NCBI GenBank assembly: GCA_024276275.1
Contig: JAJRXM010000006.1
Span: 57,478-121,477 of the forward strand
Reading direction: 5' to 3'
DNA length: 64,000 nucleotides
DNA from: Candidatus Zixiibacteriota bacterium
GTDB lineage: Bacteria; Zixibacteria; MSB-5A5; GN15; FEB-12
This document shows, piece after piece, positions 18,963-28,169 of this stretch. The number at the start of each line of letters is the position of its first letter. Position 1 is the first letter of the stretch. The translations under genes and the position numbers were made by a program. The notes under the pieces are model-generated. The model searched no databases and was not told the DNA's origin. It worked only from the letters and a program-made list of their open reading frames with translations.

Positions 18963-20901
18963 AAAGGTTATTTTCTTCGTTTGTAATACCTTTTGATTTC
19001 AGCTCGGCTTGTAACATTTCCAAAGCTTCCTCAATAGATTTTGTACCGATATCACCTTGTCCGTGTCGTCTTATAGAGACTTGACCTGACTCAGCTTCTC
19101 TGGCACCTACTACAAACATATACGGTACCTTAAAAATTTCGGCATCCCGAATTTTGGCACCAACTTTTTCCGAACGTATATCAATTTCAGCTCGGAAATC
19201 GTTTTCTTTTAATTTCTTCGTTAATTCTTGAGCGTATTCATTTACCGAGTCGGTAATCGGTAAGACTTTTACCTGTGTAGGAGCAAGCCATAAAGGGAAA
19301 TTACCGGCATAATGTTCAATGAGAACACCAAAGAATCTTTCAATAGAACCTAACAAAGCTCTATGTATCATAAACGGTCGCTTCTGCTGACCGGAAGAAT
19401 CAATATACGACAAATCGAACCGTTCTGGCAAGGAAAAATCGAACTGAATTGTAGAACATTGCCAGCCACGACCGATAGCATCTTTAATTTGGATATCGAT
19501 TTTAGGCCCATAAAATGCCCCACCACCTTCGTCAACCTCATAAGGAAGTCCTACTTTTTCCAAGGCAGCTTTGAGACCTTCCTCTGCCCTATCCCAATCT
19601 TCTTTATCTCCGATAGCTTTTTCAGGCATAGTCGACAGAAAAACATTGTAATCTTTGAACCCGAAAGAAGTGAGCATATGGACACAAAAGTTCAAAATCC
19701 AGACCAGCTCCTCTTCCATATTCTCTTGTGCCACAAAGTGATGGGCATCATCTTGGGTAAAGCCTCGAACTCTCATCAGGCCATGTAAAACACCCGGTTT
19801 TTCATATCGATAAACTGTACCGAGTTCTGCCCATCGAAGCGGGAGATCACGATATGACCACAAACGAGCATTGTACATTTCTATATGGAAAGGACAATTC
19901 ATCGGTTTTAATTGATATCTTTTGTCATCAACTTCTATCGCTCCAAACATATCATCGGAGTAAAAATCGGTATGTCCTGATTGTTCCCACAAGGCTCTGT
20001 TGGCGATATGAGGTGAATATACTAAATCGTAGCCATATTTAAGATGTTCTGACCGCCAAAAATTTTCTATTTCATTTCGAATTCTGGCACCGCGAGGTCT
20101 CCAGAGAATCATACCTGCTCCGACTCTTTCGGATATAGTATACAACTCCTGTTGTTTTCCGATTACCCGGTGGTCACGTCGTTTAGCTTCTTCCATCCGA
20201 TGTAAATAGTCATCAAGCATATTTTTTTTCGGGTATGAGACACCATAGATACGTTGCAGCATTTTACGGTTTTCATCGCCACGCCAATATGCTCCTGAAG
20301 ATGCAGTCAATTTGAATGCTTTTATTAACCCGGTATGTAAAATATGAGGTCCGCGACAAAGGTCTTCAAAACGGGATTGGTAATAAAAACTGACAGTGTC
20401 GTCTTCGAGACCTTCTAAAATTTCGACTTTATACTCAGCATCTTTTGCTTTATAATATTCAATTGCCTCGGAACGACTTTTTGTAGAAAAAGTAAATTCC
20501 GCTTTTTCGGCAATGATTTCAGACATTTTCTTTTCAATTTTCTCAAGGTCAGCCGGAGAAAACGGTTTCTCAACTTCAAAATCGTAATACCAACCTTCAT
20601 CAATCGGAGGACCGATAGCCAGTTTTGTATTCGGAAATACTTCTATAACCGCTTGAGCCATAATATGCGAGCTTGAATGCCAAAAGACTTCTTTGCCTTG
20701 CGGATTATCAAATGTCAGAATTTCAAGAGCGATATTTTCAGAAATAGGCATAGCAAGACTTTTCACCTGACCGTCTATCTTAACTGCTATAGCAGCTTTT
20801 GCCAGACCGGGTGCGATTGATTTTGCGATTTCTAAACCGGTAGTTCCTGAGGCATATTCCCTAGAGGAATTGTCAGGAAATGTAACTTGAATCTGTGCCA
20901 T
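18961..20901 (-). CDS. thrS: Threonyl-tRNA synthetase
   Basis: 646 residues, full length. Domains in order: N-terminal TGS (QVTFPDNSSREYASGTTG), the editing domain with HSSSHIMAQAV, the class II catalytic core with motif 2 (RWAELGTVYRYEKPGVLHGLMRVRGFTQDDAH) and motif 3 (MIHRALLGSIERFFGVLIEHY), and the C-terminal anticodon-binding domain. It is the first gene of the translation operon. No T-box was recognised upstream; a terminator-like hairpin separates it from tRNA-Val. Confidence 0.98.
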   Translation of the reverse strand: MAQIQVTFPDNSSREYASGTTGLEIAKSIAPGLAKAAIAVKIDGQVKSLAMPISENIALEILTFDNPQGKEVFWHSSSHIMAQAVIEVFPNTKLAIGPPIDEGWYYDFEVEKPFSPADLEKIEKKMSEIIAEKAEFTFSTKSRSEAIEYYKAKDAEYKVEILEGLEDDTVSFYYQSRFEDLCRGPHILHTGLIKAFKLTASSGAYWRGDENRKMLQRIYGVSYPKKNMLDDYLHRMEEAKRRDHRVIGKQQELYTISERVGAGMILWRPRGARIRNEIENFWRSEHLKYGYDLVYSPHIANRALWEQSGHTDFYSDDMFGAIEVDDKRYQLKPMNCPFHIEMYNARLWSYRDLPLRWAELGTVYRYEKPGVLHGLMRVRGFTQDDAHHFVAQENMEEELVWILNFCVHMLTSFGFKDYNVFLSTMPEKAIGDKEDWDRAEEGLKAALEKVGLPYEVDEGGGAFYGPKIDIQIKDAIGRGWQCSTIQFDFSLPERFDLSYIDSSGQQKRPFMIHRALLGSIERFFGVLIEHYAGNFPLWLAPTQVKVLPITDSVNEYAQELTKKLKENDFRAEIDIRSEKVGAKIRDAEIFKVPYMFVVGAREAESGQVSIRRHGQGDIGTKSIEEALEMLQAELKSKGITNEENNL

Positions 20902-20914
20902 TTTGTTTGCCTAT

Positions 20915-20963
20915 AAAAAATTAAAAGCGGGCTACAAATAAGTAACCCACCGTAGTTACGGTG
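20915..20963 (-). terminator. Tandem hairpins between tRNA-Val and thrS
   Basis: Reading the minus strand after the tRNA, a 7-bp CACCGTA/TACGGTG hairpin is followed directly by GGGTTAC/GTAGCCC (one G-U pair, 6-nt loop) and a U-rich tail. The second hairpin looks like a rho-independent terminator for tRNA-Val, or an attenuator in the thrS leader. Confidence 0.5.
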
Positions 20964-20972
20964 TTAAAAAAA

Positions 20973-21049
20973 TGGTGGGCGATACTGGAATTGAACCAGT
21001 GACTCCTTGCATGTCAAGCAAGTACTCTAACCATCTGAGCTAATCGCCC
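20973..21049 (-). tRNA. tRNA-Val (anticodon GAC), CCA encoded
   Basis: A 77-nt cloverleaf. The acceptor stem is GGGCGAT/ATCGCCC with discriminator A and an encoded CCA. The D arm has GCTC..GAGT, the anticodon stem CTTGC/GCAAG encloses loop TTGACAT (anticodon GAC), and the T arm is ACTGG-TTCAATT-CCAGT. GAC reads valine codons GUC/GUU. Confidence 0.97.
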
Positions 21050-21156
21050 GAACCTGTTGCCGTTAAATACTTACGACAGTCGTGTATTATATTATTATTC
21101 GCTTGAAAGTCAAGCTAATTTTCTAACAGAACACAGGTTCCGGCTTATTATTTTCC

Positions 21157-21182
21157 AAAAAAAAAGTCCGCCTAGGCGGACT
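21157..21182 (-). terminator. Rho-independent terminator after the HDOD gene
   Basis: AGTCCGCC and GGCGGACT form an 8-bp GC-rich stem around a very short loop, followed by eight or more U on the minus strand. It ends the flagellin-fliD-flgM run 25 bp past the HDOD stop. Confidence 0.92.
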
Positions 21183-21206
21183 TATATCTTACTATAAATT
21201 ACCTAT

Positions 21207-22088
21207 TTACATACCGACTAATTGCATAAATGTTTCTGAGTGAGAATACTCTTCACGAAGCAAATCTTCCAACTCGTCGTAATCATCTTCTGTAATCTCT
21301 AAAAATTCCATTACTCTTGGGTCAGCTTTACCGATTTTGTAGCCTTCGTCAAGATCGTAGAATGTTTTTTTAGCTAAAAAGTTAGCCATATAGACAATAC
21401 ATGAAAGAGCCGCACCTGAGTCAATCTCTTTTATACCATGATGATACAGGATTGCCTCGGTCAGTTTATTCGGGATTTTCCATTGTTCAGTTAAAAACGC
21501 ACCGATTTCAGCATGAGTAAATCCGAATAGTTCTTGTTCAATTTCAAAATCCATGGCAGTTTTATTATTATCTCGTGCTTCTTTAAATTCCCGATATTCT
21601 TGATCTAAAAAGCAAACGAGTACAATTTTCCCGACATCATGAAGCAAACCTGCCGAGAAAGCAGAATCGGGATCGACCATACATTTGTCACGTAATCTTT
21701 TAGCTAATAGACGGCATCCAAATGCTGTAGCCAAAGAATGTCTCCAGAATTTATCCTGAAAGTCATCATCAATTGATTTACCTTTAAACATGTCAAGTAC
21801 AGATGCTGAAAGAACTAAGTTTTTTATGGCTTCCAAACCGACAATAATGACCGCATGTTTTACAGATTCAATTTCACGACTTAACCCATAAAATGCTGAG
21901 TTTGTTAGCCTGAGAACTTTTACAGACATAGCCGGGTCTTCTGCAAGAATAGATGCTATCTGTTCGGCAGAAACATTTGGATCATTTATCACTTTTTGAA
22001 TTTGGTGAAAAACAATAGGAGGAGTCGGCAAATTTCTAACATTTGAAACAACTCTTTTTACTTTACTGTCAATAGTAGCAGTCGACAT
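21207..22088 (-). CDS. HDOD-domain signalling protein
   Basis: A 293-residue protein whose residues ~15-215 form an HDOD domain (LPTPPIVFHQIQKVINDP; AEDPAMSVKVLRLTNSAFYG). An HD pair remains in AGLLHDVGKIVL, so it is not fully degenerate. HDOD proteins lack an assigned enzyme activity and act as scaffolds in signalling and motility. It starts 7 bp after the flgM stop and ends the flagellar run, suggesting co-expression with late motility genes. Confidence 0.88.
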   Translation of the reverse strand: MSTATIDSKVKRVVSNVRNLPTPPIVFHQIQKVINDPNVSAEQIASILAEDPAMSVKVLRLTNSAFYGLSREIESVKHAVIIVGLEAIKNLVLSASVLDMFKGKSIDDDFQDKFWRHSLATAFGCRLLAKRLRDKCMVDPDSAFSAGLLHDVGKIVLVCFLDQEYREFKEARDNNKTAMDFEIEQELFGFTHAEIGAFLTEQWKIPNKLTEAILYHHGIKEIDSGAALSCIVYMANFLAKKTFYDLDEGYKIGKADPRVMEFLEITEDDYDELEDLLREEYSHSETFMQLVGM

Positions 22089-22095
22089 ACCTTAC

Positions 22096-22431
22096 TTATT
22101 CCATGTTTTTATTGTTATCTATATCATTTGTAATAGTATCGGTTAATTTTTCAATAATATTACGTTCTACATCGGCAAGATTATAATATCCTGCCTCAAC
22201 TTTATTTCTAATTCGAGCAGCCTTAGCTGAAATTTGTTCTATAACTTTGTTATCATTCCCGACTTTTTTTTGATATGAGTCGGCAAGTTCTTTTAATCTT
22301 TCTCGTCCTGACGTTGAAATTTCTACGCTGTCCTTTTTTTGTTCTCTCAACTGATGTTGCTGAGGTTTTACCTGTTTTCTTTGCACTCGTTCCGAATACA
22401 TATCAGGGTTGTTAGTCGGTCCAATTTTCAT
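22096..22431 (-). CDS. flgM: FlgM-like anti-sigma-28 factor
   Basis: A 111-residue basic, largely disordered protein. It has the FlgM pattern: an N-terminal tail, a DSVEISTSGRERL segment, and a C-terminal sigma-binding region (ISAKAARIRNKVEAGYYNLADVERNIIEKL). It is expected to hold FliA inactive until exported through the completed hook-basal body. It lies between a FlgN-like chaperone and an HDOD gene. Recognition by pattern, moderate certainty. Confidence 0.78.
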   Translation of the reverse strand: MKIGPTNNPDMYSERVQRKQVKPQQHQLREQKKDSVEISTSGRERLKELADSYQKKVGNDNKVIEQISAKAARIRNKVEAGYYNLADVERNIIEKLTDTITNDIDNNKNME

Positions 22432-22474
22432 CTTTTACCTTCTTTTCCTATTAAAGGTTTTTTAATACTTGATA

Positions 22475-22927
22475 CTAACTGTCTCCATTTATAAAATGAG
22501 GAGAAGAATCTTCAGTTTGCATATACTGCATAATTTTCTCGGAGTTTTTAAGTTCACCGAGTTCATCTTTTATACGGTCATACTTCATGTTCATATATTC
22601 TTCATTTTCGGTGACTACCGTGATACTCTTTTTTACCAGAGTTACGATTCCATTTACGATTTTACGAACGTTTGGCGAAATAGATGCCAATCGAAAAAGT
22701 TTTGGATCTCTGTTTTTGATAAGAGAAATTTTTTCTTCCGATTTTTTAATCCTTTTATGACACCGTTCAATTTCAGCAAAAACATCTAACAGGTTTTCAT
22801 CTTTGTTAAACCGCATTAAATCTTTTTGTTTATCAAGCATCACATAAAGAGATTGGTAGAAAGAGTATTCCTCTTTTAAAATTACTACCAGTTCTTTTTC
22901 AAGTCTGTTTATAGCATTTTGTTCCAT
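22475..22927 (-). CDS. FlgN-like flagellar export chaperone
   Basis: A 150-residue, all-helical protein. Heptad-like leucines and an LVVILKEEYSFYQSLYVML opening match the FlgN/FliT-type chaperones of hook-associated proteins. It follows fliS by 5 bp. A second FlgN-like gene lies at 36717-37205, so the two may serve different clients (FliD here, FlgK/FlgL there). Confidence 0.68.
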   Translation of the reverse strand: MEQNAINRLEKELVVILKEEYSFYQSLYVMLDKQKDLMRFNKDENLLDVFAEIERCHKRIKKSEEKISLIKNRDPKLFRLASISPNVRKIVNGIVTLVKKSITVVTENEEYMNMKYDRIKDELGELKNSEKIMQYMQTEDSSPHFINGDS

Positions 22928-22932
22928 ATTAA

Positions 22933-23367
22933 TTATGCCGATGTAGAAAAGGTTTCTGATTGCTGTGGTTTGTTCTGTTCCTGCTCATGAGCTTTTGGAA
23001 CTCCTTGTTGTTTTAATTCAACCCATCCCTGCCGTAAATTATCAAGGATATTCACTATATCGTCAATTCCTTTTAAATCTTTGGTGGCATCAACAATGTT
23101 CGTTTGGTTCACTACAAAAGCATATAATTGGCTTAGTTGTTGGGCAATCTCTCCACCTTTTTCCATATCAAGAGTTGTGTAAAGGTGCGTTACAAACTTC
23201 TTTGCTTTTTCCAGCTCTTCTCTCCCTTGAGAATACTCTTCTTTTTCAAAAAGCTGTCTTGTTTGTTTATAAGAAGCGATAGCACCGTCATAAACTTTGA
23301 TAACCAAATCAAGTTGAGATTTACCGAGTGTGTCTGTTGTTTGATATGCTTTTACTTTGTCATCCAT
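22933..23367 (-). CDS. fliS: Flagellar export chaperone FliS
   Basis: A 144-residue flagellin chaperone. The YQTTDTLGKSQLDLVIKVYDGAIASYKQ segment matches the FliS N-terminus. FliS binds the flagellin C-terminus in the cytosol and can also bind FliW/FlgM in some species. It lies 29 bp downstream of fliD. The C-terminal ~20 residues are Gln-rich and probably disordered. Confidence 0.92.
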   Translation of the reverse strand: MDDKVKAYQTTDTLGKSQLDLVIKVYDGAIASYKQTRQLFEKEEYSQGREELEKAKKFVTHLYTTLDMEKGGEIAQQLSQLYAFVVNQTNIVDATKDLKGIDDIVNILDNLRQGWVELKQQGVPKAHEQEQNKPQQSETFSTSA

Positions 23368-23396
23368 GAGATATTATCTCCTATTTTTTATAAATG

Positions 23397-25736
23397 TTAT
23401 TTACTTGAACTTTTCCAATTTAAATTAAGTCCTGCTAATTGAGTTGATAGGAAATCTGATTCTATTCCGAGTTGTCCGAGAGCTTCTTCCATCTTGAAGA
23501 ATTTCAAGAAAAGAGATTCTCGCCTTAAGGCTAGACGTTCGTCTATATCAGATATCCGTTCGGTAAGATGTTCTACTTGTTTTTGAACAGCTGAAATTCT
23601 TCTTTCAAAGATACCTGTTTTTGTCCTTGTCAGGGAGTTTATCATATCAACCTGGCGGGCGGCAAACCCTTTTACAACTTCTACAGTCCCTTCAACAGCG
23701 TCAGTCACAGCTGCTTCGTCAAGAGCTACTTTTATTTTGAGACCTTCTGAATATGTGTTTCCTTCTAGACCTTTTAAAATTTGGCCGGACCCTTCTGCTT
23801 CTTCACCGTTGATAGTTCCCGCAACATCCATACCCTCAAATACTGTACCTGTAGCTAAACCTAAATTTGCATAGGCGGTGTTTCCGATAGAGTTATCAAA
23901 CTCAATTTTTGATGAGGAACCATAGGTAGCAGAAGAAATTTTTACATATCCGGTACCGTCTTGATTATCAACCCATTCGACAATTACTCCACGAGAGCCG
24001 ATTTTTTTATCAGCATCAATCTTTTGCTGGAGTTCTGTAATTAGAGACGACGATGAGTTGTATGTTTTTTCTGATAGAACTATTTCATCTGAAATAAGTC
24101 CATCGACTTTTATTTTTAATTTGTTGTTAGTACTACCTAAAGTAATTCCGTTTGTTGATAAGTCAGTCAGTTTTTCACCGGGATAACCACCATGAGTCGC
24201 AGCTTGTGTAATATTAACGCTGAATTCGATATTGATTCTAGTCTTTTCTGTTGATGAAATAAATGAAATGCCGCTATTTGAACTATTTGCTGAATCTACA
24301 AACATTTTAATAACATCATCAAGATTCTCACTTAAAGCTTTGTCCAAGGAAGAACCGTCAACGATGGAAAGTTTACCGTCGCCTTTGGAGCGAATACCGA
24401 TTGCATAGAGTTGATTAAATTTTGTTTTAACACCTGAAATCGTTGAACTGATATTTCGACGAAGCGAATTTGACACAGACCAAACAGTATTATCTCCAAA
24501 CAATGGAGGGGCGGAATCGGAGTCTTCTGTAAATTTATTTTGATCATCAACATACTCTACCAAAGAATTATATGCTTTAATATATGCCTGAATTTTTTCT
24601 TTTATTCCTGCTACGTCAATATCAGTTTCGACTGAGACAGTTTCACCTGATGTGGTTAATTTTTTTACTGTTAAGTCTACATTTTCGATAACATCTTTAA
24701 AAGTATTTGTATCAGATGTAATAGTAATTGGAGACCCGCCTGCTCCTCCAGCACCAAAAGAAATAGAAGCATCAGCCGCTTGTTGTAACAGCGGAGCAAA
24801 AGAGTTTATTTGAAAAGAGTCACCTTGGTTAAGTGTACCTGCTCCAAAAGTAACTGAAAGACCGTCAGAACCGGTTCCTACCAAATCTACTTGCATATCT
24901 GCCTGAGTAACTAAAATAGAGCCTGTATTCGTTCCGTCAGTCCAGTCAAGAGTAATTATATCTGAGCCAATTGTTTGTAACCCTACCGAAGAGACAGTAA
25001 AAGTATACGTTTTATTTTCAGAACCTGAATTTGCAGCAATTGTACCTAGAGATACAGCCGAAGTAGAGGCATCATCAAAAGAAACAATTTCCGGGTTATC
25101 AAAAGAGGATGTTGTAAAGTTGAAAGAATCGGAACCACCAGTCAGGGTTGATGTAAATTGAATTTGATTATCTTTTCCGGTTTTATTGGCAGTTAAAATT
25201 AAACGGAACGCATTTGAATTGGTACCATCGTTAATAATTGATGCTGTCACACCTGCGTTGGCATCATTGATTGCATCTTTAATTCCAACTAATGAATTAC
25301 TGTCAGAATCAATAGTGATTTCTCGTAGATTGTCATTGCCTACTTGTAGAGAAATAGTTCCGGTACCAAATGATGAGGTATCATTACTGAAAAATCCTTG
25401 TGATGCAACTTGATGATTTCGGGCAAGTGCTAAAATTTGTAAATCGAAAGTTCCTTTACCGACTTTTCCAGATGATGTAGCCGATAAATAAGTTTCATCT
25501 GAGATATTAATTTGTGCCTGTTCAAATGTAGCTCTCGTATTTAGTGGAATTGCTGCGGTATTGAGCCCAATAAATTTAGCTGATAATGCTTGATATGCCG
25601 AAACGAGTGAGGTTTTCTGAGCTTTTTGAATTTCGAGTAAGGCAGCAGGACGCCTTTCGAACTGCATAATGGAATCAACAATTTCAGTAGTATTAAGACC
25701 TGAATTTAGGCCGTCGATTGAATTAGCACCTATCAT
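23397..25736 (-). CDS. fliD: Flagellar filament cap protein FliD (HAP2)
   Basis: 779 residues, longer than the E. coli protein (468). The N-terminus (SIDGLNSGLNTTEIVDSIMQFERRPAALLEIQ) and the C-terminus (EDISDID-type helices, LFLKFFKMEEALGQL) are diagnostic. The expanded middle contains flagellin IN-type segments. FliD caps the filament and promotes flagellin polymerisation. AGGAG precedes the ATG. A strong hairpin separates it from fliC. Confidence 0.95.
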   Translation of the reverse strand: MIGANSIDGLNSGLNTTEIVDSIMQFERRPAALLEIQKAQKTSLVSAYQALSAKFIGLNTAAIPLNTRATFEQAQINISDETYLSATSSGKVGKGTFDLQILALARNHQVASQGFFSNDTSSFGTGTISLQVGNDNLREITIDSDSNSLVGIKDAINDANAGVTASIINDGTNSNAFRLILTANKTGKDNQIQFTSTLTGGSDSFNFTTSSFDNPEIVSFDDASTSAVSLGTIAANSGSENKTYTFTVSSVGLQTIGSDIITLDWTDGTNTGSILVTQADMQVDLVGTGSDGLSVTFGAGTLNQGDSFQINSFAPLLQQAADASISFGAGGAGGSPITITSDTNTFKDVIENVDLTVKKLTTSGETVSVETDIDVAGIKEKIQAYIKAYNSLVEYVDDQNKFTEDSDSAPPLFGDNTVWSVSNSLRRNISSTISGVKTKFNQLYAIGIRSKGDGKLSIVDGSSLDKALSENLDDVIKMFVDSANSSNSGISFISSTEKTRINIEFSVNITQAATHGGYPGEKLTDLSTNGITLGSTNNKLKIKVDGLISDEIVLSEKTYNSSSSLITELQQKIDADKKIGSRGVIVEWVDNQDGTGYVKISSATYGSSSKIEFDNSIGNTAYANLGLATGTVFEGMDVAGTINGEEAEGSGQILKGLEGNTYSEGLKIKVALDEAAVTDAVEGTVEVVKGFAARQVDMINSLTRTKTGIFERRISAVQKQVEHLTERISDIDERLALRRESLFLKFFKMEEALGQLGIESDFLSTQLAGLNLNWKSSSK

Positions 25737-25800
25737 CTTTAACTCCTGTATCTATAGACATCAATGTCATCATAATATAAAAACCTTCTATTGTTTAGTA

Positions 25801-25827
25801 TCAGGGGAAGCTGACAGCTTCCCCTGA
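25801..25827 (-). promoter_or_regulatory. Perfect 12-bp hairpin between fliC and fliD, no U-run
   Basis: TCAGGGGAAGCT and AGCTTCCCCTGA pair perfectly around a 3-nt loop just after the flagellin stop. No U-tract follows on either strand, so a simple rho-independent terminator is unlikely. A 3' stabiliser or processing hairpin that sets the fliC:fliD ratio fits better. Confidence 0.6.
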
Positions 25828-25838
25828 AGAATTAACTT

Positions 25839-28016
25839 CTATCTAAAAAGTGATAAGATAGTCTGCGGAACCTGATTAGCTTGCGCAAGCATAGAAGTAC
25901 CTGCTTGAGAAAGAATCTGGTATTTAGTAAAACTAGACATTTCAGCAGCCATATCTGTATCACGGATTTGTGATTCAGAAGCGGTCAAGTTTTGAGCGGC
26001 AATACGAAGGTTTCTTAAGTTAGATTCCAAAGTGTTTTTCTGGAAAGAACCAAGAGTACCACGAGTTGTGGATACTTCGTTAATAGCAGCATCAATAATT
26101 GACTGTGCGTCTTGAGCACCTTGAACAGTAGTTACATCAAGGTCAGCAAGTGAACGGAATGAATTACCATTTGAGAATAATGATGTACCTAAAGCTGATG
26201 CAGACATATTTCTCAGACCGATTTTTGCTGTTTGACCGACGTTAGCACCGATTTGGAATACTAAAGATTGGTCAGTATTATTGATAGTTTCTGTTCCGCC
26301 TGAAGATGTTAAACCGTAAGAAACGTTTAATGATTCTGAACGGTCAGCATTGAATAAAACAGTATCAACACCAGCTGTAACAGAAGTGGCAGGACCACCG
26401 TCTAAACGTACATCAAACTTGGCAGCTTTTGCGTTAAGCAACAAGTTACCGATTTTAACACCGCCGTTTAAGGCAGATTCAGTAGTCATTAAAATAGTAC
26501 CTTGACCGGAAACACCGTCAGCTTTGTTTTTCAAAGTAACTTCACCGGTAGCACCATATTTAACTGTATCAATAGTGTTTGTATAATTGTTAAATGATAC
26601 CAGTGCATCAACACCTGAGTTGGCAATTGAATCAAATGTTGTAAGACCTAATACGTTACGAGCATTACTAGTATCAGAATTCAATTCATTGATTTTGATT
26701 GAATAATTAGAACCCTGATCCATAGTATGAATCTTGAGTTGGTTTGTATTAACAACATCAGACTGAATATCACTTGTACCAGCAGCACCTTGCACATCAG
26801 CAAAAGCTGCATCTAAAGCAGTGTCTAAAGCGGTTGATAATGCAGACATACTAGAATATGTTGCAGCACCGATAGTGACATTACTTGTAACATTTGCATT
26901 TGTTGCTGTATTAACAGTCATATTCAATACGTTGACAGAAGCACCACGATCATTAGCAGCACCTACAGTAAATAAAACATCACCAGCAGTAGTTGAAGAT
27001 GCTTTAGATTGAATAGAGTACTGAGCTCCCTGGTTTGCTGATTTGAAACGTAATTCACCTGTTGCTGTACCTGTTACAGTAACTTTACCGGCTAATGCTG
27101 TGTTCAAATTGATTTGTGTTTGAACTTTAGCAGCAATAGTTGCTGTAGTATCACCAGTAACAACAGAGATATCAAGTGTTTGGTCACCTGTTGGAGATTG
27201 ACCGTTTTCTTGATAATTCAATACGATTGAATATGTACCAGCATTGTTAGCAGTTGCTGTAGCGATAGCAGATGAAGAAACCATAGCAACAGTACCTGCT
27301 GCTGCAAGCTCTAAGTTATTACCAAAAGCATCAGATAGATTAACATTACCTGAAGTTCTAGCAGCTGTATCATAAGCCTGAATAACATCTACATTATGAA
27401 CAGCTTCAGAAAGGTTATATGGATCACCGTCATTGTTTGCCAATGAAAGACCTAAAGAAGTTGTGTTCAAAGAAGCTGAAGGATCAGCTGATTTTGTAGC
27501 TGTTACAGAATGAGCACCAGAGGACAAGAATGAAGTATTGATGTTTAATCCTGAACCGCCTGATGATGTAACTGCTGCGATGTTTTCTTTAGAACCGTCG
27601 AGCAATTTTTTAGTACCGAATTGAGTGTTGGCAGCAATACGATCGATAGTAGTAATCGCGTTTGCAATTTCAGCTTGATCAGCAGCGAGCTGGTCAGAAT
27701 CGTTGAAACCTTCGTTTGCAGCATGAATTGCTAATTCTCTCATAGAAATTAAGAGATTATTAATTTCAGTAATAGCTCCCTCTGCGGTTTGAACCATAGA
27801 GATAGAACCTTCCGAGTTACCAATCGCACGGTTTAAGCCGGCAATTTGAGCACGGAACTGTTCTGAAATTACCAGACCAGCCGGATCGTCAGAACCTTGG
27901 TTAATACGGAAACCTGAAGACAAACGTTGCATAGATTTGTTTAATTCCATGCTTGTGTTAATCAAGTTTCTTTGTGCGTTTAAAGCAGCTAGGTTAGTGT
28001 TAATGCTAAGTGCCAT
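25839..28016 (-). CDS. fliC: Flagellin
   Basis: A 725-residue flagellin. The conserved N-terminal D0/D1 (MALSINTNLAALNAQRNLINTSMELNKSMQRLSSGFRIN) and C-terminal D0/D1 (ESQIRDTDMAAEMSSFTKYQILSQAGTSMLAQANQVPQTILSLFR) are intact. The central ~480 residues are variable, Ser/Thr/Ala/Asn-rich and a plausible glycosylation target. AAGGAGG lies 8 nt before the ATG. The ~250-bp leader forms two GGA-loop hairpins (see the regulatory entries). No sigma-28 promoter was found in the leader. Confidence 0.97.
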   Translation of the reverse strand: MALSINTNLAALNAQRNLINTSMELNKSMQRLSSGFRINQGSDDPAGLVISEQFRAQIAGLNRAIGNSEGSISMVQTAEGAITEINNLLISMRELAIHAANEGFNDSDQLAADQAEIANAITTIDRIAANTQFGTKKLLDGSKENIAAVTSSGGSGLNINTSFLSSGAHSVTATKSADPSASLNTTSLGLSLANNDGDPYNLSEAVHNVDVIQAYDTAARTSGNVNLSDAFGNNLELAAAGTVAMVSSSAIATATANNAGTYSIVLNYQENGQSPTGDQTLDISVVTGDTTATIAAKVQTQINLNTALAGKVTVTGTATGELRFKSANQGAQYSIQSKASSTTAGDVLFTVGAANDRGASVNVLNMTVNTATNANVTSNVTIGAATYSSMSALSTALDTALDAAFADVQGAAGTSDIQSDVVNTNQLKIHTMDQGSNYSIKINELNSDTSNARNVLGLTTFDSIANSGVDALVSFNNYTNTIDTVKYGATGEVTLKNKADGVSGQGTILMTTESALNGGVKIGNLLLNAKAAKFDVRLDGGPATSVTAGVDTVLFNADRSESLNVSYGLTSSGGTETINNTDQSLVFQIGANVGQTAKIGLRNMSASALGTSLFSNGNSFRSLADLDVTTVQGAQDAQSIIDAAINEVSTTRGTLGSFQKNTLESNLRNLRIAAQNLTASESQIRDTDMAAEMSSFTKYQILSQAGTSMLAQANQVPQTILSLFR

Positions 28017-28023
28017 GTGTATA

Positions 28024-28031
28024 TCCTCCTT
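28024..28031 (-). promoter_or_regulatory. Flagellin Shine-Dalgarno overlapping candidate CsrA GGA motifs
   Basis: The minus strand reads AAGGAGGA 7-8 nt before the fliC ATG. It contains two GGA triplets, so CsrA bound here would block the ribosome. Confidence 0.65.
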
Positions 28032-28044
28032 GGATATTTATTTT

Positions 28045-28060
28045 AGGGTTTCCTTACCCT
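28045..28060 (-). promoter_or_regulatory. Flagellin leader hairpin with GGA loop, proximal
   Basis: In the RNA, AGGGT pairs with ACCCT around a 6-nt loop AAGGAA, with GGA at 28051-28053. A GGA in a hairpin loop is the classic CsrA/RsmA site. It lies about 24 nt from the GGA of the Shine-Dalgarno, within bridging range for a CsrA dimer. Confidence 0.65.
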
Positions 28061-28115
28061 GTTTTTATTTTAAAGCATCTTTCATAAATTGCTTACACAG
28101 AACACTTCAATGTGT

Positions 28116-28169
28116 GGTTTAAAGACCTAGCGGTATTTCCTATTACCGAGTCTGTACCCCTTGTAAACC
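28116..28169 (-). promoter_or_regulatory. Nested stem-loop in the flagellin leader, distal GGA loop
   Basis: The 54-nt RNA folds as three nested helices: GGTTTA/TAAACC outside, AGAC/GTCT in the middle, CGGTA/TACCG inside, capped by loop ATAGGAAA (GGA at 28138-28140). It is a candidate second CsrA site or a structured leader element. It did not match a known riboswitch class that I could recall. Confidence 0.6.

Noticed and set aside
20902..20972. T-box leader for thrS
   Set aside because: No T-box motif (TGGNACCGCG) or specifier loop was found between tRNA-Val and thrS; only short hairpins.
28116..28169. Cyclic-di-GMP riboswitch in the flagellin leader
   Set aside because: The structured leader lacks the conserved GEMM tetraloop-receptor and the characteristic GCAAA/AAGCC motifs; CsrA-type hairpins fit better.
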